64,000 nt of DNA from Ruegeria lacuscaerulensis (GCF_013034685.1 NZ_WQGO01000002.1:372001-436000); one strand, 5' to 3'. Positions 37,028 to 45,905 are shown, counted from the stretch's first letter. Program-made: numbers and translations. Notes: generated by a model from the letters alone, not told the origin.

Positions 37028-37041
37028 TTGACATAACTTAA
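37028..37041 (+). promoter_or_regulatory. NnrR/DNR-type box upstream of the Crp/Fnr regulator
   Basis: TTGAC-ATAA-CTTAA centred 65 nt before the TTG start of the regulator, consistent with autoregulation or control by FNR. No good -10 was seen at the corresponding place. Confidence 0.5.
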
Positions 37042-37099
37042 AGACAGTCTGCCCGGACGGTGGTTTTTCGGCGGCTTAAAAGACACCGGGAGAGTATTC

Positions 37100-37801
37100 T
37101 TGCCTCATGAAGCACAAAAAGCGATCGCACGTCAGTCGATTTTGCTGCGCAGTTTGCCGGATCAGCACGTCGAGACGCTGTTGAGCCATGCGATATGGCG
37201 GCAATATGATCGTGGCGAGACAATTTTCCTTCAGGAAGAAACTGCGAAGGCTGTTCACGTTGTACTGGCGGGGTGGATTAAACTGTTTCGCATTACACCG
37301 ACCGGCGCAGAAGCTGTCGTCAGTGTTTTCAAGCGCGGCGACAGTTTTGGCGAGGCTGTGGCCCTGCGAAACGTACCGTATCCGGTATCAGCCGAAGCGG
37401 TATCGGCTTGCGAATTGATGCATATCCCCAGCCCGATCCTGATCTCGTTGATGAAAGAGGACCCCGAAATAGGAATATCAATCCTGGCGTCCACGTTTAC
37501 CCATTTGCATTCGTTGGTCGCTCAACTAGAGCAGCTCAAGGCGCAAACGGGCGCTCAGCGGGTCGCCGAGTTTTTGTTGAACCTTTGCGACAGCGACGAA
37601 GGTCGTTGCGACGTGTCGCTACCTTACGACAAGATGCTTATTGCCGGTCGTTTGGGAATGAAACCCGAAAGCCTAAGCCGAGCGTTTTCCAGGCTCAAAA
37701 CAGTTGGTGTGAATATCAATCGAAACCATGCCGAGATTTCGGATATCGACGCGCTCCGTAGCTATGTTGAAGATGAATCTCCTAGTGGGAAATCGTGGTA
37801 G
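37100..37801 (+). CDS. nnrR: Crp/Fnr-family regulator, NnrR/DNR type
   Basis: A 233-residue regulator starting at TTG (37100) with GGGAG 7 nt upstream; no ATG retains the full sensory domain. A cyclic-nucleotide-type beta-barrel (about residues 15-125) precedes a long dimer helix and a C-terminal helix-turn-helix (MLIAGRLGMKPESLSRAFSRL, about 180-200). The Glu-Ser-Leu-Ser-Arg recognition helix fits TTGAC-type half-sites. There is no N-terminal Cys cluster, so it is not an Fe-S FNR; it belongs with the NO-responsive DNR/NnrR group. Given the seven boxes around it, it is the probable activator of nir, nor, nos, nnrS and hemA. The symbol is by analogy; related genes are called dnr in other roseobacters. 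Confidence 0.85.
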   Translation: MPHEAQKAIARQSILLRSLPDQHVETLLSHAIWRQYDRGETIFLQEETAKAVHVVLAGWIKLFRITPTGAEAVVSVFKRGDSFGEAVALRNVPYPVSAEAVSACELMHIPSPILISLMKEDPEIGISILASTFTHLHSLVAQLEQLKAQTGAQRVAEFLLNLCDSDEGRCDVSLPYDKMLIAGRLGMKPESLSRAFSRLKTVGVNINRNHAEISDIDALRSYVEDESPSGKSW

Positions 37802-37908
37802 CTAAGGTGCACTCAATCGTCCGCTGAGGTGGCGTATTTGGGGCATTTCATAATTCATTTCAGCGAGTTGTCAGTTTCATACAGGGAATCTTCCGGGTGC
37901 TTTTGTTA

Positions 37909-37966
37909 GGTTGGCAAAGTTGACTAGGTTGCTAAAGTTGACAAAATGGTCAATTGATACCATATT
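37909..37966 (+). promoter_or_regulatory. promoter and repeat operator of the Xre/RES pair
   Basis: Two direct repeats, GGTTGGCAAAGTTGAC (37909-37924) and GGTTGCTAAAGTTGAC (37927-37942), 18 nt apart and differing at two positions. The second ends in a -35 (TTGACA, 37938-37943), with a 17-nt spacer to CATATT (37961-37966). An inverted TTGAC-N6-GTCAA overlaps the spacer. This looks like an autoregulatory operator bound by the antitoxin. Confidence 0.6.
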
Positions 37967-38043
37967 GGCAGAGCGTAGCAGTGTCCGTTGAAGTCTAGTG
38001 CGGACTGATCGCTTCTCACGCTTTCACAAAAACGGTTTCCGAT

Positions 38044-38871
38044 ATGACCCGAAAAACAAACATGAAAACAGGAACTTCCGCCGCGATGCCCGGTGGGGTT
38101 GAGGTGTCATCGTTCGATATGAATGCAAGTGATGCCGATCTCGGGGCCGCTTTGAGGACCATGTTGTCCAACCTGGGCGAAGAGGAGGTTGTGGCCTTTG
38201 GTCATAGTTCCGAGCCGAGCATTCCGCAGACAGGCAACCCTAGTACGCAAAAGGCCTTCTATGGCGTGGAGCATGCCGTCAGTAACGTTGAGTATGTTCA
38301 GGGAAGTGTCAGGATTCATACCGATATCCCCGCCGCAAAGACGCTTACGGCAGGTGTCAAGAAGGGTTCGAAGGGTAAACACGCCCGAGGCGGTCGGCGC
38401 GAAAAATCATATACTTTGGCAAAGTTTGTCGAAGTTTCAAAGTCGACAGGTTCCGTGGTCAATAGCCCGCTTGAGAAGGCACTGCGCGCCGCTGAACGAC
38501 GCGGCGTTGCCGCGAGCAAAGCTGTGCTTGCTGGTGATGAGATGCTGACCACACCTCAATTGGCCGATCTCATTGGTGTTACACGCCAAGCAATCGACAA
38601 GCGCCGCAAATCGGGACAGCTTCTTGCTTTGCGCGGGGGGCCGAAGACGCTCAAATATCCCGAGTGGCAAATCTTGCCGACCGGAGAAACAATTGAGGGA
38701 CTAAGCGAGGTCATTGATCGTTTGGACGGTGACGCCTGGACGGCCTATCGGATGCTGACCGAAACTTTTCCGGATGCGCAAGGAGAGCCCGTCTACGAAA
38801 AACTTCGCCGTGGAGAAGCCTCAAAAGTTCTGGCGCATATAGATGGTGTACTTGGCGGTAGCACAACTTAA
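38044..38871 (+). CDS. Xre/MbcA/ParS-type antitoxin
   Basis: A 275-residue protein. The C-terminal 55 residues (EVIDRLDGDAWTAYRMLTE ... VLAHIDGVLGG) match the toxin-binding domain of RES-partner antitoxins (DUF2384). A helix-turn-helix (LTTPQLADLIGVTRQAIDKRRKSG, about residues 178-201) precedes it. The N-terminal 130 residues are unusual for the family: low-complexity, with Ser/Gly/Lys-rich and acidic segments. It should bind the repeats upstream and neutralise the RES toxin. The stop and the toxin start overlap (TAATG). Confidence 0.85.
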   Translation: MTRKTNMKTGTSAAMPGGVEVSSFDMNASDADLGAALRTMLSNLGEEEVVAFGHSSEPSIPQTGNPSTQKAFYGVEHAVSNVEYVQGSVRIHTDIPAAKTLTAGVKKGSKGKHARGGRREKSYTLAKFVEVSKSTGSVVNSPLEKALRAAERRGVAASKAVLAGDEMLTTPQLADLIGVTRQAIDKRRKSGQLLALRGGPKTLKYPEWQILPTGETIEGLSEVIDRLDGDAWTAYRMLTETFPDAQGEPVYEKLRRGEASKVLAHIDGVLGGSTT

Positions 38872-39509
38872 TGCCAGACAGTCTGTTTCCTGATGAATTC
38901 CTGCCGACCGAGGCATTCCACGCGCGCGATCTCAATCTTGTTGACCTTGACCAGGTGCCGCATTTTCGCGCGTTTCAGACACGATATCCAAACCCGTTGG
39001 GGTTTCGCCCCGCTCCAAGCCGTTTCTCAGATCCCAGGATTGGTAGCGGCACTGCCGATGCGTACGCGACTGTTTATTTCGGGACGAGTGTCGAAACTTG
39101 CGTTTTAGAAGCCATCATACGCGACAGCGGGCTGGGCGCCGGCAAAGAAGGTATCCCCATCTCTCGAAAGTATCTGCAAGGATGGTCGATAGTTCAAATC
39201 GCCACAACAGAACCTTTGAAACTTTTGGACCTCCGTGGGTCAGGCACCCTGTCTTATCGGATCCCGACAGATGCGGTCCGGGCACAGTCTCATGAATTGG
39301 GACAGATTTGGTCACTGGCCATTCATGAACATAAAGATCAGCCCGACGGGATCATTTTTTCATCCCGCCTGAATGAACAGTCTAATGTGGCAGTATTTGA
39401 ACGTGGGATGACCAAAGTCCGATCAGTCCGCAGCGAACCCCTGTTCTCTTACGGTGCTGAACTGGCGGAAATTCTCGACAAGTACCAAGTTGCTTTGATC
39501 AACCCATAA
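38871..39509 (+). CDS. RES-domain toxin
   Basis: A 212-residue RES-family protein. The conserved residues are readable: Arg51 (PSRFSDP), Tyr69 (YATVYFGTS), Glu80 (VLEAIIRD) and the Ser in IIFSSRLNE near residue 165. RES toxins deplete NAD+ (MbcT, Xre-RES). The one-base overlap with the antitoxin gene gives co-translation. The length is slightly above that of typical RES toxins (150-200). Confidence 0.9.
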   Translation: MPDSLFPDEFLPTEAFHARDLNLVDLDQVPHFRAFQTRYPNPLGFRPAPSRFSDPRIGSGTADAYATVYFGTSVETCVLEAIIRDSGLGAGKEGIPISRKYLQGWSIVQIATTEPLKLLDLRGSGTLSYRIPTDAVRAQSHELGQIWSLAIHEHKDQPDGIIFSSRLNEQSNVAVFERGMTKVRSVRSEPLFSYGAELAEILDKYQVALINP

Positions 39510-39591
39510 CAAGATGCCTGCGCGCAACAGTAAAGGTGGAAACGATGCAGCAAAGGATGTTGCGGACGCCCACTGGGCGGGACCAATATGG

Positions 39592-40323
39592 TCAGAGGAC
39601 CCGCGCAAGAAAGGCCTTGGTGCGTTCTTCTTGCGGCGCGGCAAAAAGTACCTCGGGCGGGCCTTGTTCCAGAATACGACCTGCATCCAGAAAGCAGACC
39701 TTGTCAGCCAGTTCTCGAGCAAAACCCATCTCATGGGTTGCCAGCACCATGGTCATGCCCTGCTGTCGCAGATCGCGCAGCACATCCAGCACCTCGCCCA
39801 CAAGTTCGGGATCAAGCGCGCTTGTTATCTCGTCAAAGAGCATGATCTGGGGCTCCATCGCCAACGCTCGGATGATCGCCACCCGTTGCTGTTGGCCACC
39901 TGAAAGCTGATCTGGATAGTGCCCCATCCGTTCGCCCAACCCGAAGCGGGCAAAAAGCTGCGTTACCCTTGGAAGCAGGTCTTGCCGGTTCAAACCACGT
40001 ACACGACGCGGGGCCAGCATCACATTCTCGGCTGCGGTCATGTGGGGAAAGAGGTTATAGCTTTGAAATACAATGCCGATTTGCTGACGCACGGGCTGTG
40101 GGTCCAGCCCCGGCTCGGATATGTCCACGCCGTCCAGCCAGATTGCGCCATCGTCAATCGGTTCCAGCAGGTTCATGCAGCGCAAGAGCGTCGACTTGCC
40201 AGACCCGGACGCCCCGATCAGACAGACCATCTCGCCCTCGGCCACGTCCAGATCAATGCCTTTGCAGACTTCGTGATCGCCAAACCGTTTGCGTACCCCT
40301 CGCAAGGATAGTTTCGTCGTCAT
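39592..40323 (-). CDS. ABC transporter ATPase, polar amino-acid type
   Basis: A 243-residue ATPase of the GlnQ/HisP group. Walker A is GASGSGKS (about residues 34-41), the signature is LSGGQQQR, and Walker B is [14 protein letters not shown], in which Pro of DEPTS is replaced by Ile, as is common in this subfamily. Its start overlaps the permease stop (ATGA). It energises the SBP-permease genes upstream; the substrate is not identified. Confidence 0.93.
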   Translation of the reverse strand: MTTKLSLRGVRKRFGDHEVCKGIDLDVAEGEMVCLIGASGSGKSTLLRCMNLLEPIDDGAIWLDGVDISEPGLDPQPVRQQIGIVFQSYNLFPHMTAAENVMLAPRRVRGLNRQDLLPRVTQLFARFGLGERMGHYPDQLSGGQQQRVAIIRALAMEPQIMLFDEITSALDPELVGEVLDVLRDLRQQGMTMVLATHEMGFARELADKVCFLDAGRILEQGPPEVLFAAPQEERTKAFLARVL

Positions 40324-41180
40324 GTGCGCGCCCGGTTCTGCTTGTTCATCAGATAATCTGCATATCGTGTGGCAGGGATGGTCAGGGCTAGGAAGATGAG
40401 CGCGGCACCGACATAGGGCGTAAAATTCGCGTAAAGCGATTTGTAGACCCCGGCCTGACGAAAAATCTCGACCGGACCGATGAAAGACAAAAGCGCCACG
40501 TCCTTCTGCAAGGCAATGAAGAGGTTCATATTGGCAGGAACAACGTTGCGGACAGCCTGCGGCAAGACCACAAAACGCATGGTGTCCTGATCGCTCAGAC
40601 CCAAGGAGGCTGCGGCGGATCGTTGTGACTGATGGATCGAGTCGATGCCGGAACGGATAACTTCAGCCACATAAGCCGAGTAGACCAGCACCAGCGCCAA
40701 GGTGCCCCAGATATAGGGGCTGTTCCAGGGCCTGGGTAGGCCAAGGCCGGGCACCCCGAAGCCAATGATATAGATGACGAGAACCACCGGCAGGCCGCGG
40801 AAGACATCGGTATAGGCAATCCCGAACAGCCGAAGTGGAAACAGCGCAGGCGCGCGGGTGTCGCGACACAGCGCAATGGCAAGGCCGGTGATGGCAATAA
40901 GCGGCGCGGACCACGCGAAAATCATCACGTTCAGCAGAAAGGCCTCGAGCAGGCCGGGAAACGTCGCCGCAAAGACCCGACCGTTGAAAAAGGCGCGCTG
41001 TACAGCATCCCAGCCGGGGGCAAGCGGCACTAGCACCACAATGGCCAGCACCACGATAGCTGTTGAAGTCAACGCGATCCGGTTCGAGCGCCGCCGAATC
41101 CCGGCCTCATAGACCTCACGCCGCGTGGGCGCCGAGCTAGAGCGCTCGGTCGCCTTGTTCTGCACCGATGTTTCGCTCAT
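40320..41180 (-). CDS. ABC transporter permease, polar amino-acid type
   Basis: A 286-residue membrane protein with a hydrophilic N-terminal tail (about 30 residues), a first helix, and a HisMQ-type permease core. The EAA loop is [25 protein letters not shown]. Only one permease gene is present, so it may work as a homodimer. It starts directly after the SBP stop. Confidence 0.93.
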   Translation of the reverse strand: MSETSVQNKATERSSSAPTRREVYEAGIRRRSNRIALTSTAIVVLAIVVLVPLAPGWDAVQRAFFNGRVFAATFPGLLEAFLLNVMIFAWSAPLIAITGLAIALCRDTRAPALFPLRLFGIAYTDVFRGLPVVLVIYIIGFGVPGLGLPRPWNSPYIWGTLALVLVYSAYVAEVIRSGIDSIHQSQRSAAASLGLSDQDTMRFVVLPQAVRNVVPANMNLFIALQKDVALLSFIGPVEIFRQAGVYKSLYANFTPYVGAALIFLALTIPATRYADYLMNKQNRART

Positions 41181-42005
41181 TTATTCGATGACCGGAACAC
41201 CCGTGGCCTCGGCCAGCCATTGGGCCTCGATAGCGGCAAGCTCGCCGCTTTCCGTTAGTTCCGAGATCGCCGCGTCGACGCATTCCTTCAACGGGTTCCC
41301 TTCCTCCATCAGAAGTCCGAACTGATCGGGGTTTTCCGACTTGTCCGGCGGGAACTGACCCAAGAGCGCGCCGCCCTCCACCACCACGGCCGACAGATAT
41401 AGTGCCGTGGGCAGATCATACAGTGCGGCGTCGATCTGGCCCGCCATAATGGCGGCATTCACATCGGCATTGTCATTGTAAAGCAGCGGATCGCTCGCAG
41501 GTTGGATCAGGTCATTGAGGATCGGCAGCGCAGTCGTGGTGGCCACGGCACCCCATTTCAAACCCTTGAGGCTGTCCAATGTTGCTTGGGCGCCGTTGTC
41601 GACCACATTTTGAGTTGTCAGAACCGCCATGGCCGAGGCGTAGTATGGCAGGCTGAAATCGACCATTTCCTCGCGCTCGGGGGTGATCGAGTATTGCTGC
41701 ATGTTGAAATCAAAATTCTTCGCGCCAGGTTGAATCGCCTCATCAAAGCTGGTGCGGACCCAGGTGACATCATCCGAGCTGAAACCCATTTTATCAGCGA
41801 TGGCATAGGCAACAGCCGCTTCAAACCCCTGACCGCTTTCGGGCGCATCATCCATCACCCAAGGATAATAGGCCGGGTTCCCAGTGGCGATGGTCAGCGT
41901 TCCTTCCACAAGTGTTTTGTCCACTGCACAGGCTCCGCCGCCTGCGGCATACGCCACCGTTGCAGAGACCATCAAAGCCAAAGCTGTGCTGGAAAGCAGT
42001 TTCAT
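41181..42005 (-). CDS. periplasmic solute-binding protein, family 3
   Basis: A 274-residue protein starting at the Met at 42005 (GGGAG 7 nt upstream), with a signal peptide (about 1-20, Ala-Tyr-Ala). The family 3 profile is seen in GTLTIATGNPAYYPWVMDD, FDFNMQQYSITPEREEMVDFSLPYYAS and the late DAALYDLPTA. The usual Arg that binds the substrate carboxylate near REEMVDFS is absent or shifted, so the ligand could differ from a standard amino acid. It is first in a three-gene unit, divergent from the CoA-transferase. Confidence 0.9.
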   Translation of the reverse strand: MKLLSSTALALMVSATVAYAAGGGACAVDKTLVEGTLTIATGNPAYYPWVMDDAPESGQGFEAAVAYAIADKMGFSSDDVTWVRTSFDEAIQPGAKNFDFNMQQYSITPEREEMVDFSLPYYASAMAVLTTQNVVDNGAQATLDSLKGLKWGAVATTTALPILNDLIQPASDPLLYNDNADVNAAIMAGQIDAALYDLPTALYLSAVVVEGGALLGQFPPDKSENPDQFGLLMEEGNPLKECVDAAISELTESGELAAIEAQWLAEATGVPVIE

Positions 42006-42328
42006 CAAACGTCTCCCTGTTTTCTGTTTGGCCACAGGTTCCTACAGGTAAAAGGCTTTGTCTAGTGCGGCGGTCGTCAAGACATTCGCAGCGCGAGTAC
42101 AACAGATGAAGCGCTGCGCAGGGATGCCCGAAGAACGCCTGAGGCTTGTAACAAGATGAGTTGCCAAAGCGTTTTCAGCAAACGGCCTCACAGGTGAGCA
42201 CTTGGTCCACAAAACTGGCGCAATTGCAGCGGGTGCTTGCATATTGGACGACGACACCCCAGCTTTTTGCTCTACGTTCTGGCCGGTGCCGGAGTTAGCA
42301 TCGGCGCGGGGATCAAAAGGAACTGGCG
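42006..42328. other. divergent intergenic region
   Basis: About 320 nt between the SBP and CoA-transferase genes, presumably holding both promoters. No strong palindrome, repeat or RNA was seen. A weak ribosome site (AAAAGGAACTGGCG) precedes the CoA-transferase ATG at 42329. Confidence 0.4.
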
Positions 42329-43501
42329 ATGACACAAAGCGAAAACCTTCGGCGCAACGGGCCGCTGTCGGGCGTCCGGGTGGTGGATTTGACGGCTGTG
42401 GTCTCGGGCCCGATGAGCACGATGATCCTGGCCGATCAGGGCGCAGATGTCATCAAGATCGAGCGCGCCGAAGGCGATTTTACCCGCCATGTGGCCACGC
42501 GGCGGGGTGGGCATTCGGCCTCATACCTCAATAACAACCGCAACAAGCGCTCGGTAGTGGCGGATCTGAAGAACCCTGACGATATCGAGATGATCAAGTC
42601 TCTGGTCAAAACCGCAGATGTGTTCATCCAGAATTTCCGCCCCGGTGTCGTGGATCGTTTGGGCCTGGGCTATGAGGTGTTAAGCGCTCTGAATCCGCGT
42701 CTGGTCTATATGTCGATCTCGGGCTTCGGGTTCGATGGACCATTGGCGAATAAACCGGTCTATGACCCGCTGATTCAGGCCTTGTCGGCCCTGACCACGG
42801 TTCAGGCGGGTTCGGACGAGGAACGCCCGCGTCTGGTGCGCACCATTCTGCCCGACAAGTTGACGGCGGTGCAGGCGAGCCAGGCGGTCACCGCTGCGTT
42901 GTTCGCACGCGAACGCACGGGGCAGGGGCAGAAAGTGACCCTGTCGATGCTGGACACGGTGGCAGCTTTCCTTTGGGCCTCGGATATGAACGGCCACACA
43001 TTCGTTGGCGATGAGATGGAGAAAGAGGAAAGCCAGTCTTTCCACGACCTGATCTACCGGGTGAGCGGTGGCTATCTCAGCATTTCGATCATGCAGAATA
43101 AGCACTGGGAGGCGCTGGCCCAAGCCACAGGCCGTCCGGATATTCTGGAGGATGAACGCTTTAAAACGACCGAGCTGCGCGACATCAACCGCCATGCCCG
43201 GCTGGAGTTGACCCAGACCATCGTGCAGGAAATCGACCGGGACACCCTGTTGGCCGAACTGGAAAAGGCAGGGGTGCCCTGTGCCGCTGTTCTGACCCGG
43301 CAAGAGATGCGCCAACATCCGCAATTGCACGCCAACGGGATGATCGTAGAATATGACCACCCCTCGGCGGGCCGATTGCGTCAAACGCGCCCTGCCGCCG
43401 TATTTCACGGCACTCCCGCAACCGATCTGCGCCCGGCGCCAGAGCTGGGCGAACATACAGACGCAGTACGCGCCGAGGCGCAGTCAGGAGACGCCTCATG
43501 A
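42329..43501 (+). CDS. class III (CaiB/BaiF) CoA-transferase
   Basis: A 390-residue protein of the formyl-CoA/carnitine CoA-transferase family. It begins with LSGVRVVDLTAVVSGPMSTMILADQGADVIKIE, the conserved N-terminal motif. Asp146 (PVYDPLIQALS) is at the catalytic position. It transfers CoA between carboxylic acids; the substrate is not readable. It is followed by a GST-like gene with a four-base overlap and lies divergent from an ABC transporter, so it may activate the transported acid. Confidence 0.9.
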   Translation: MTQSENLRRNGPLSGVRVVDLTAVVSGPMSTMILADQGADVIKIERAEGDFTRHVATRRGGHSASYLNNNRNKRSVVADLKNPDDIEMIKSLVKTADVFIQNFRPGVVDRLGLGYEVLSALNPRLVYMSISGFGFDGPLANKPVYDPLIQALSALTTVQAGSDEERPRLVRTILPDKLTAVQASQAVTAALFARERTGQGQKVTLSMLDTVAAFLWASDMNGHTFVGDEMEKEESQSFHDLIYRVSGGYLSISIMQNKHWEALAQATGRPDILEDERFKTTELRDINRHARLELTQTIVQEIDRDTLLAELEKAGVPCAAVLTRQEMRQHPQLHANGMIVEYDHPSAGRLRQTRPAAVFHGTPATDLRPAPELGEHTDAVRAEAQSGDAS

Positions 43502-44208
43502 TCGACTTTTACTATTCTCCTACCCCGAATGGCTGGAAAGTGGCGATCATGCTGGGCGAAACGGGGTTGGAGCATCGCACCGTCCCAATGGATCTGCGCG
43601 CCGGAGACCAGTTCACGCCTGCCTTCCGCGCCATCAGCCCCAACGCGAAAATGCCCGCAATTGTCGATCACGACGCGCCTGATGGGCCGCAAACCGTATT
43701 CGAGAGCGGCGCAATTCTGCTCTATCTGGCTGAGCGCACGGGACAGTTCGGGCCGCAAACCCCGGCCGAACGGATAGCCTTTAACGAGTGGTTGTTCTGG
43801 CAGGCCGCCAACCAAGGCCCGATGGGTGGGCAGCTGAGTCACTTCGTGAATTACAGCCCCGAAGATCAGCCCTACGCCCATAAACGCTACAAGGGCGAAT
43901 TCGAGCGCGCGCTGGCGGTGATGGAAACCTGGCTGCAAGGTCGGGAGTATATGCTGGATCGCTATTCCATCGTGGACATGATGTGTTTCCCTTGGGCCTT
44001 TATTGCGAAACCCTTGGGAGTTTCACTGGACGGGTTCCCCAATGTGGCCGCTTGGCGTCAGCGTATCAAAGCGCGCCCGGCGGTGATCGACGCGATCAAC
44101 CTGCACAAGGACGCTCAGTTCTCGGGCAAGGCCACGGCCCAGCAACACGCCACCCTGTTCAACCAGTCCGCTGCACATCTGATGACCGAACCCACGAAGC
44201 CAACCTAG
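43498..44208 (+). CDS. glutathione S-transferase-like protein (YfcG/Nu type)
   Basis: A 236-residue two-domain protein. The thioredoxin-like N-terminal domain has the Nu-class motif YYSPTPNGWKVAIMLGE with Thr/Asn in place of the catalytic Tyr/Ser, then PNAKMPAIVD and ESGAILLYLAE. A helical C-terminal domain follows. Nu-class proteins act as glutathione-dependent disulfide reductases. Its start overlaps the CoA-transferase stop. Confidence 0.88.
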   Translation: MIDFYYSPTPNGWKVAIMLGETGLEHRTVPMDLRAGDQFTPAFRAISPNAKMPAIVDHDAPDGPQTVFESGAILLYLAERTGQFGPQTPAERIAFNEWLFWQAANQGPMGGQLSHFVNYSPEDQPYAHKRYKGEFERALAVMETWLQGREYMLDRYSIVDMMCFPWAFIAKPLGVSLDGFPNVAAWRQRIKARPAVIDAINLHKDAQFSGKATAQQHATLFNQSAAHLMTEPTKPT

Positions 44209-44253
44209 AAATTGGTGGTCAAAAAGCCTGGGCAGAAGAGTTCAGCCAAATGG

Positions 44254-45351
44254 TCAGGGGTTTAGATCGTCGATGGAAGTGGCCCCGATCTGGGCCATTG
44301 TGATGCTAAATTCATCGCTCAATACGTCCCAGAGCTGATGCAGCCCAGCCTCGCCAGCGGCGGCGATTGCGTATTGCATGACCCGACCGAAGAACACAAA
44401 ATTGGCGCCGGAAATCATAGCCTTGACTGCGTCTTCACCCGAGCGTAGCCCGCTGTCGTAAAACAGCGGATATTCCGGCCCAACGGCATCTCGTATCTGG
44501 CGCAGGGCGTCAAAGGCGGCTGGGGCGCTGTCCAACTGTCGTGCGCCGTGGCTGGACACCTGAACCGCATCGGCTCCGGCGGATTTTGCGGCCAGCGCGT
44601 CCTCGGGGTCTAGAATACCCTTCAGCACCAAGTTTCCGTCCCATTGGTCACGCAGGCGGGCCAGCGTTTCCCACGTGGCTTTGGCTCGGCTTTCTGTACG
44701 GTCGAACTCGTAACCTTCCATCAGGAAATTGGCCATCTGAGGCTTTCCCGACCGCAATGTGGCCAAGGACCAGCAAGGATGCATCGCAAAGTCCAGAAAC
44801 TGCTGTGGACCGATGCGGAAGGGCATCTTGAACCCGTGGCGCAGTTCGCGCGGGCGGCGACCCACTTCGGGGACATCGACGGTCAGCACAAGGGTCTTGT
44901 ACCCGGCTGATTTTGCGCGATCGACCAGCTTGAACGTTCCCGCGCCGTCTCCGCTGAAATAGAGCTGAAACCAGGCGTGCCCTTCGGCAATCTCGATCAG
45001 CTTCTCCATAGGGGTCGAGGCGACGGTCGATACACCCAGAGGTATGGCATAACGCGCCGCCAACCGCGCCAGCATCAGATCGGCACCGGGCGCGGACAGG
45101 TTGCACATGCCCATCGGTGCAATGCCAAAGGGGCGCTGCGCGGGCTTGCCAAAAAGTCGCGTTTCCAACGTCCGCTCGCTGACATCCCGCAATACCCGTG
45201 GACACAGGGTCATGGCGTCCAGTGCCGCGCGATTGCGTATCGCACCTTGTCCGGTACCGGCTGCGCCATCTATGTAGTCGAACACCATCCACGGAAGACG
45301 CCGCCGCGCCAGACGACGGGCATCTTCGGCACTGTGGATGGTGGCTAGCAT
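44254..45351 (-). CDS. FMN-dependent 2-hydroxyacid dehydrogenase, possibly sulfolactate dehydrogenase
   Basis: A 365-residue protein of the L-lactate dehydrogenase/glycolate oxidase family. Landmarks: FDYIDGAAG (25-32), FGIAPMGMCNLS, and the catalytic loop SSHGARQLD (His268, Arg271), where relatives usually have SNHGGRQLD, so the two flanking residues differ. FMN-binding TVDVPEVGRRPREL and DSGLRSGEDAVKA are present. It oxidises a 2-hydroxyacid and passes electrons to a membrane acceptor. It is last in the hps/comDE unit (TGATG overlap with comE), where sulfolactate oxidation to sulfopyruvate is required, so it is a candidate SlcD-type enzyme. Lactate or another 2-hydroxyacid is the alternative. 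Confidence 0.85.
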   Translation of the reverse strand: MLATIHSAEDARRLARRRLPWMVFDYIDGAAGTGQGAIRNRAALDAMTLCPRVLRDVSERTLETRLFGKPAQRPFGIAPMGMCNLSAPGADLMLARLAARYAIPLGVSTVASTPMEKLIEIAEGHAWFQLYFSGDGAGTFKLVDRAKSAGYKTLVLTVDVPEVGRRPRELRHGFKMPFRIGPQQFLDFAMHPCWSLATLRSGKPQMANFLMEGYEFDRTESRAKATWETLARLRDQWDGNLVLKGILDPEDALAAKSAGADAVQVSSHGARQLDSAPAAFDALRQIRDAVGPEYPLFYDSGLRSGEDAVKAMISGANFVFFGRVMQYAIAAAGEAGLHQLWDVLSDEFSITMAQIGATSIDDLNP

Positions 45352-45905
45352 CAGGCCATCACGGTTTTCATAAAGCGGTCGCGGATGACGACTGGGTCCA
45401 TCGTGATCGGCGGCATCTTGGCGTTTCCGCTTTCGCATTTACACACGATGATGGTCATCTGTTTGGCATCCAGCGCCTCTTGCAGCACCCGGCCGGTGTC
45501 TTCGGCCTGACACTCGATCACGCGCTCGCAGCCTGCCGCCTCGGCCATTTTCGTCAGCGAGGTTTTCTGTCCCGCGTAGGTCGGTTGATCGCCGGTCGAG
45601 CCGTAAGAGCCGTTGTCGACGATTAGCAGGATGTAATTGTCGGCTACGTTGTTGGCGATGGTCGGCAAAGTGCCCAGATTGGTCAGGACCGAGCCATCAC
45701 CGTCGATGACTATCACCGGTTTGGGCTGCGACAACGCCAGGCCCAGGCCGATGCTTGAGGCCAGACCCATTGTCCCCAGCATATAGAAATTGCTGGGTTG
45801 ATCGTCGATGGCGTGCAATTCCTGACTGGGAATACCGATATTGCAGACCACAAGCTGTTCACGCAGGATCGGAGCGATTTCTTTCAAAACGTCAGAACGG
45901 ATCAT
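45351..45905 (-). CDS. comE: ComE, sulfopyruvate decarboxylase beta subunit
   Basis: A 184-residue protein from the ATG overlapping the comD stop (ATGA). The thiamine-diphosphate motif is IDGDGSVLTNLGTL, starting at GDG (69-71) and extending to IVDN (95-98). With ComD it decarboxylates 3-sulfopyruvate to sulfoacetaldehyde. The alternative for this fold is phosphonopyruvate decarboxylase, which is usually a single polypeptide; the split form and its neighbours favour sulfopyruvate. Confidence 0.88.
   Translation of the reverse strand: MIRSDVLKEIAPILREQLVVCNIGIPSQELHAIDDQPSNFYMLGTMGLASSIGLGLALSQPKPVIVIDGDGSVLTNLGTLPTIANNVADNYILLIVDNGSYGSTGDQPTYAGQKTSLTKMAEAAGCERVIECQAEDTGRVLQEALDAKQMTIIVCKCESGNAKMPPITMDPVVIRDRFMKTVMA

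Noticed and set aside
37100-37801. Oxygen-sensing FNR with an Fe-S cluster
   Set aside because: No N-terminal Cys motif is present; the two Cys residues elsewhere do not match FNR or FixK patterns with clusters.
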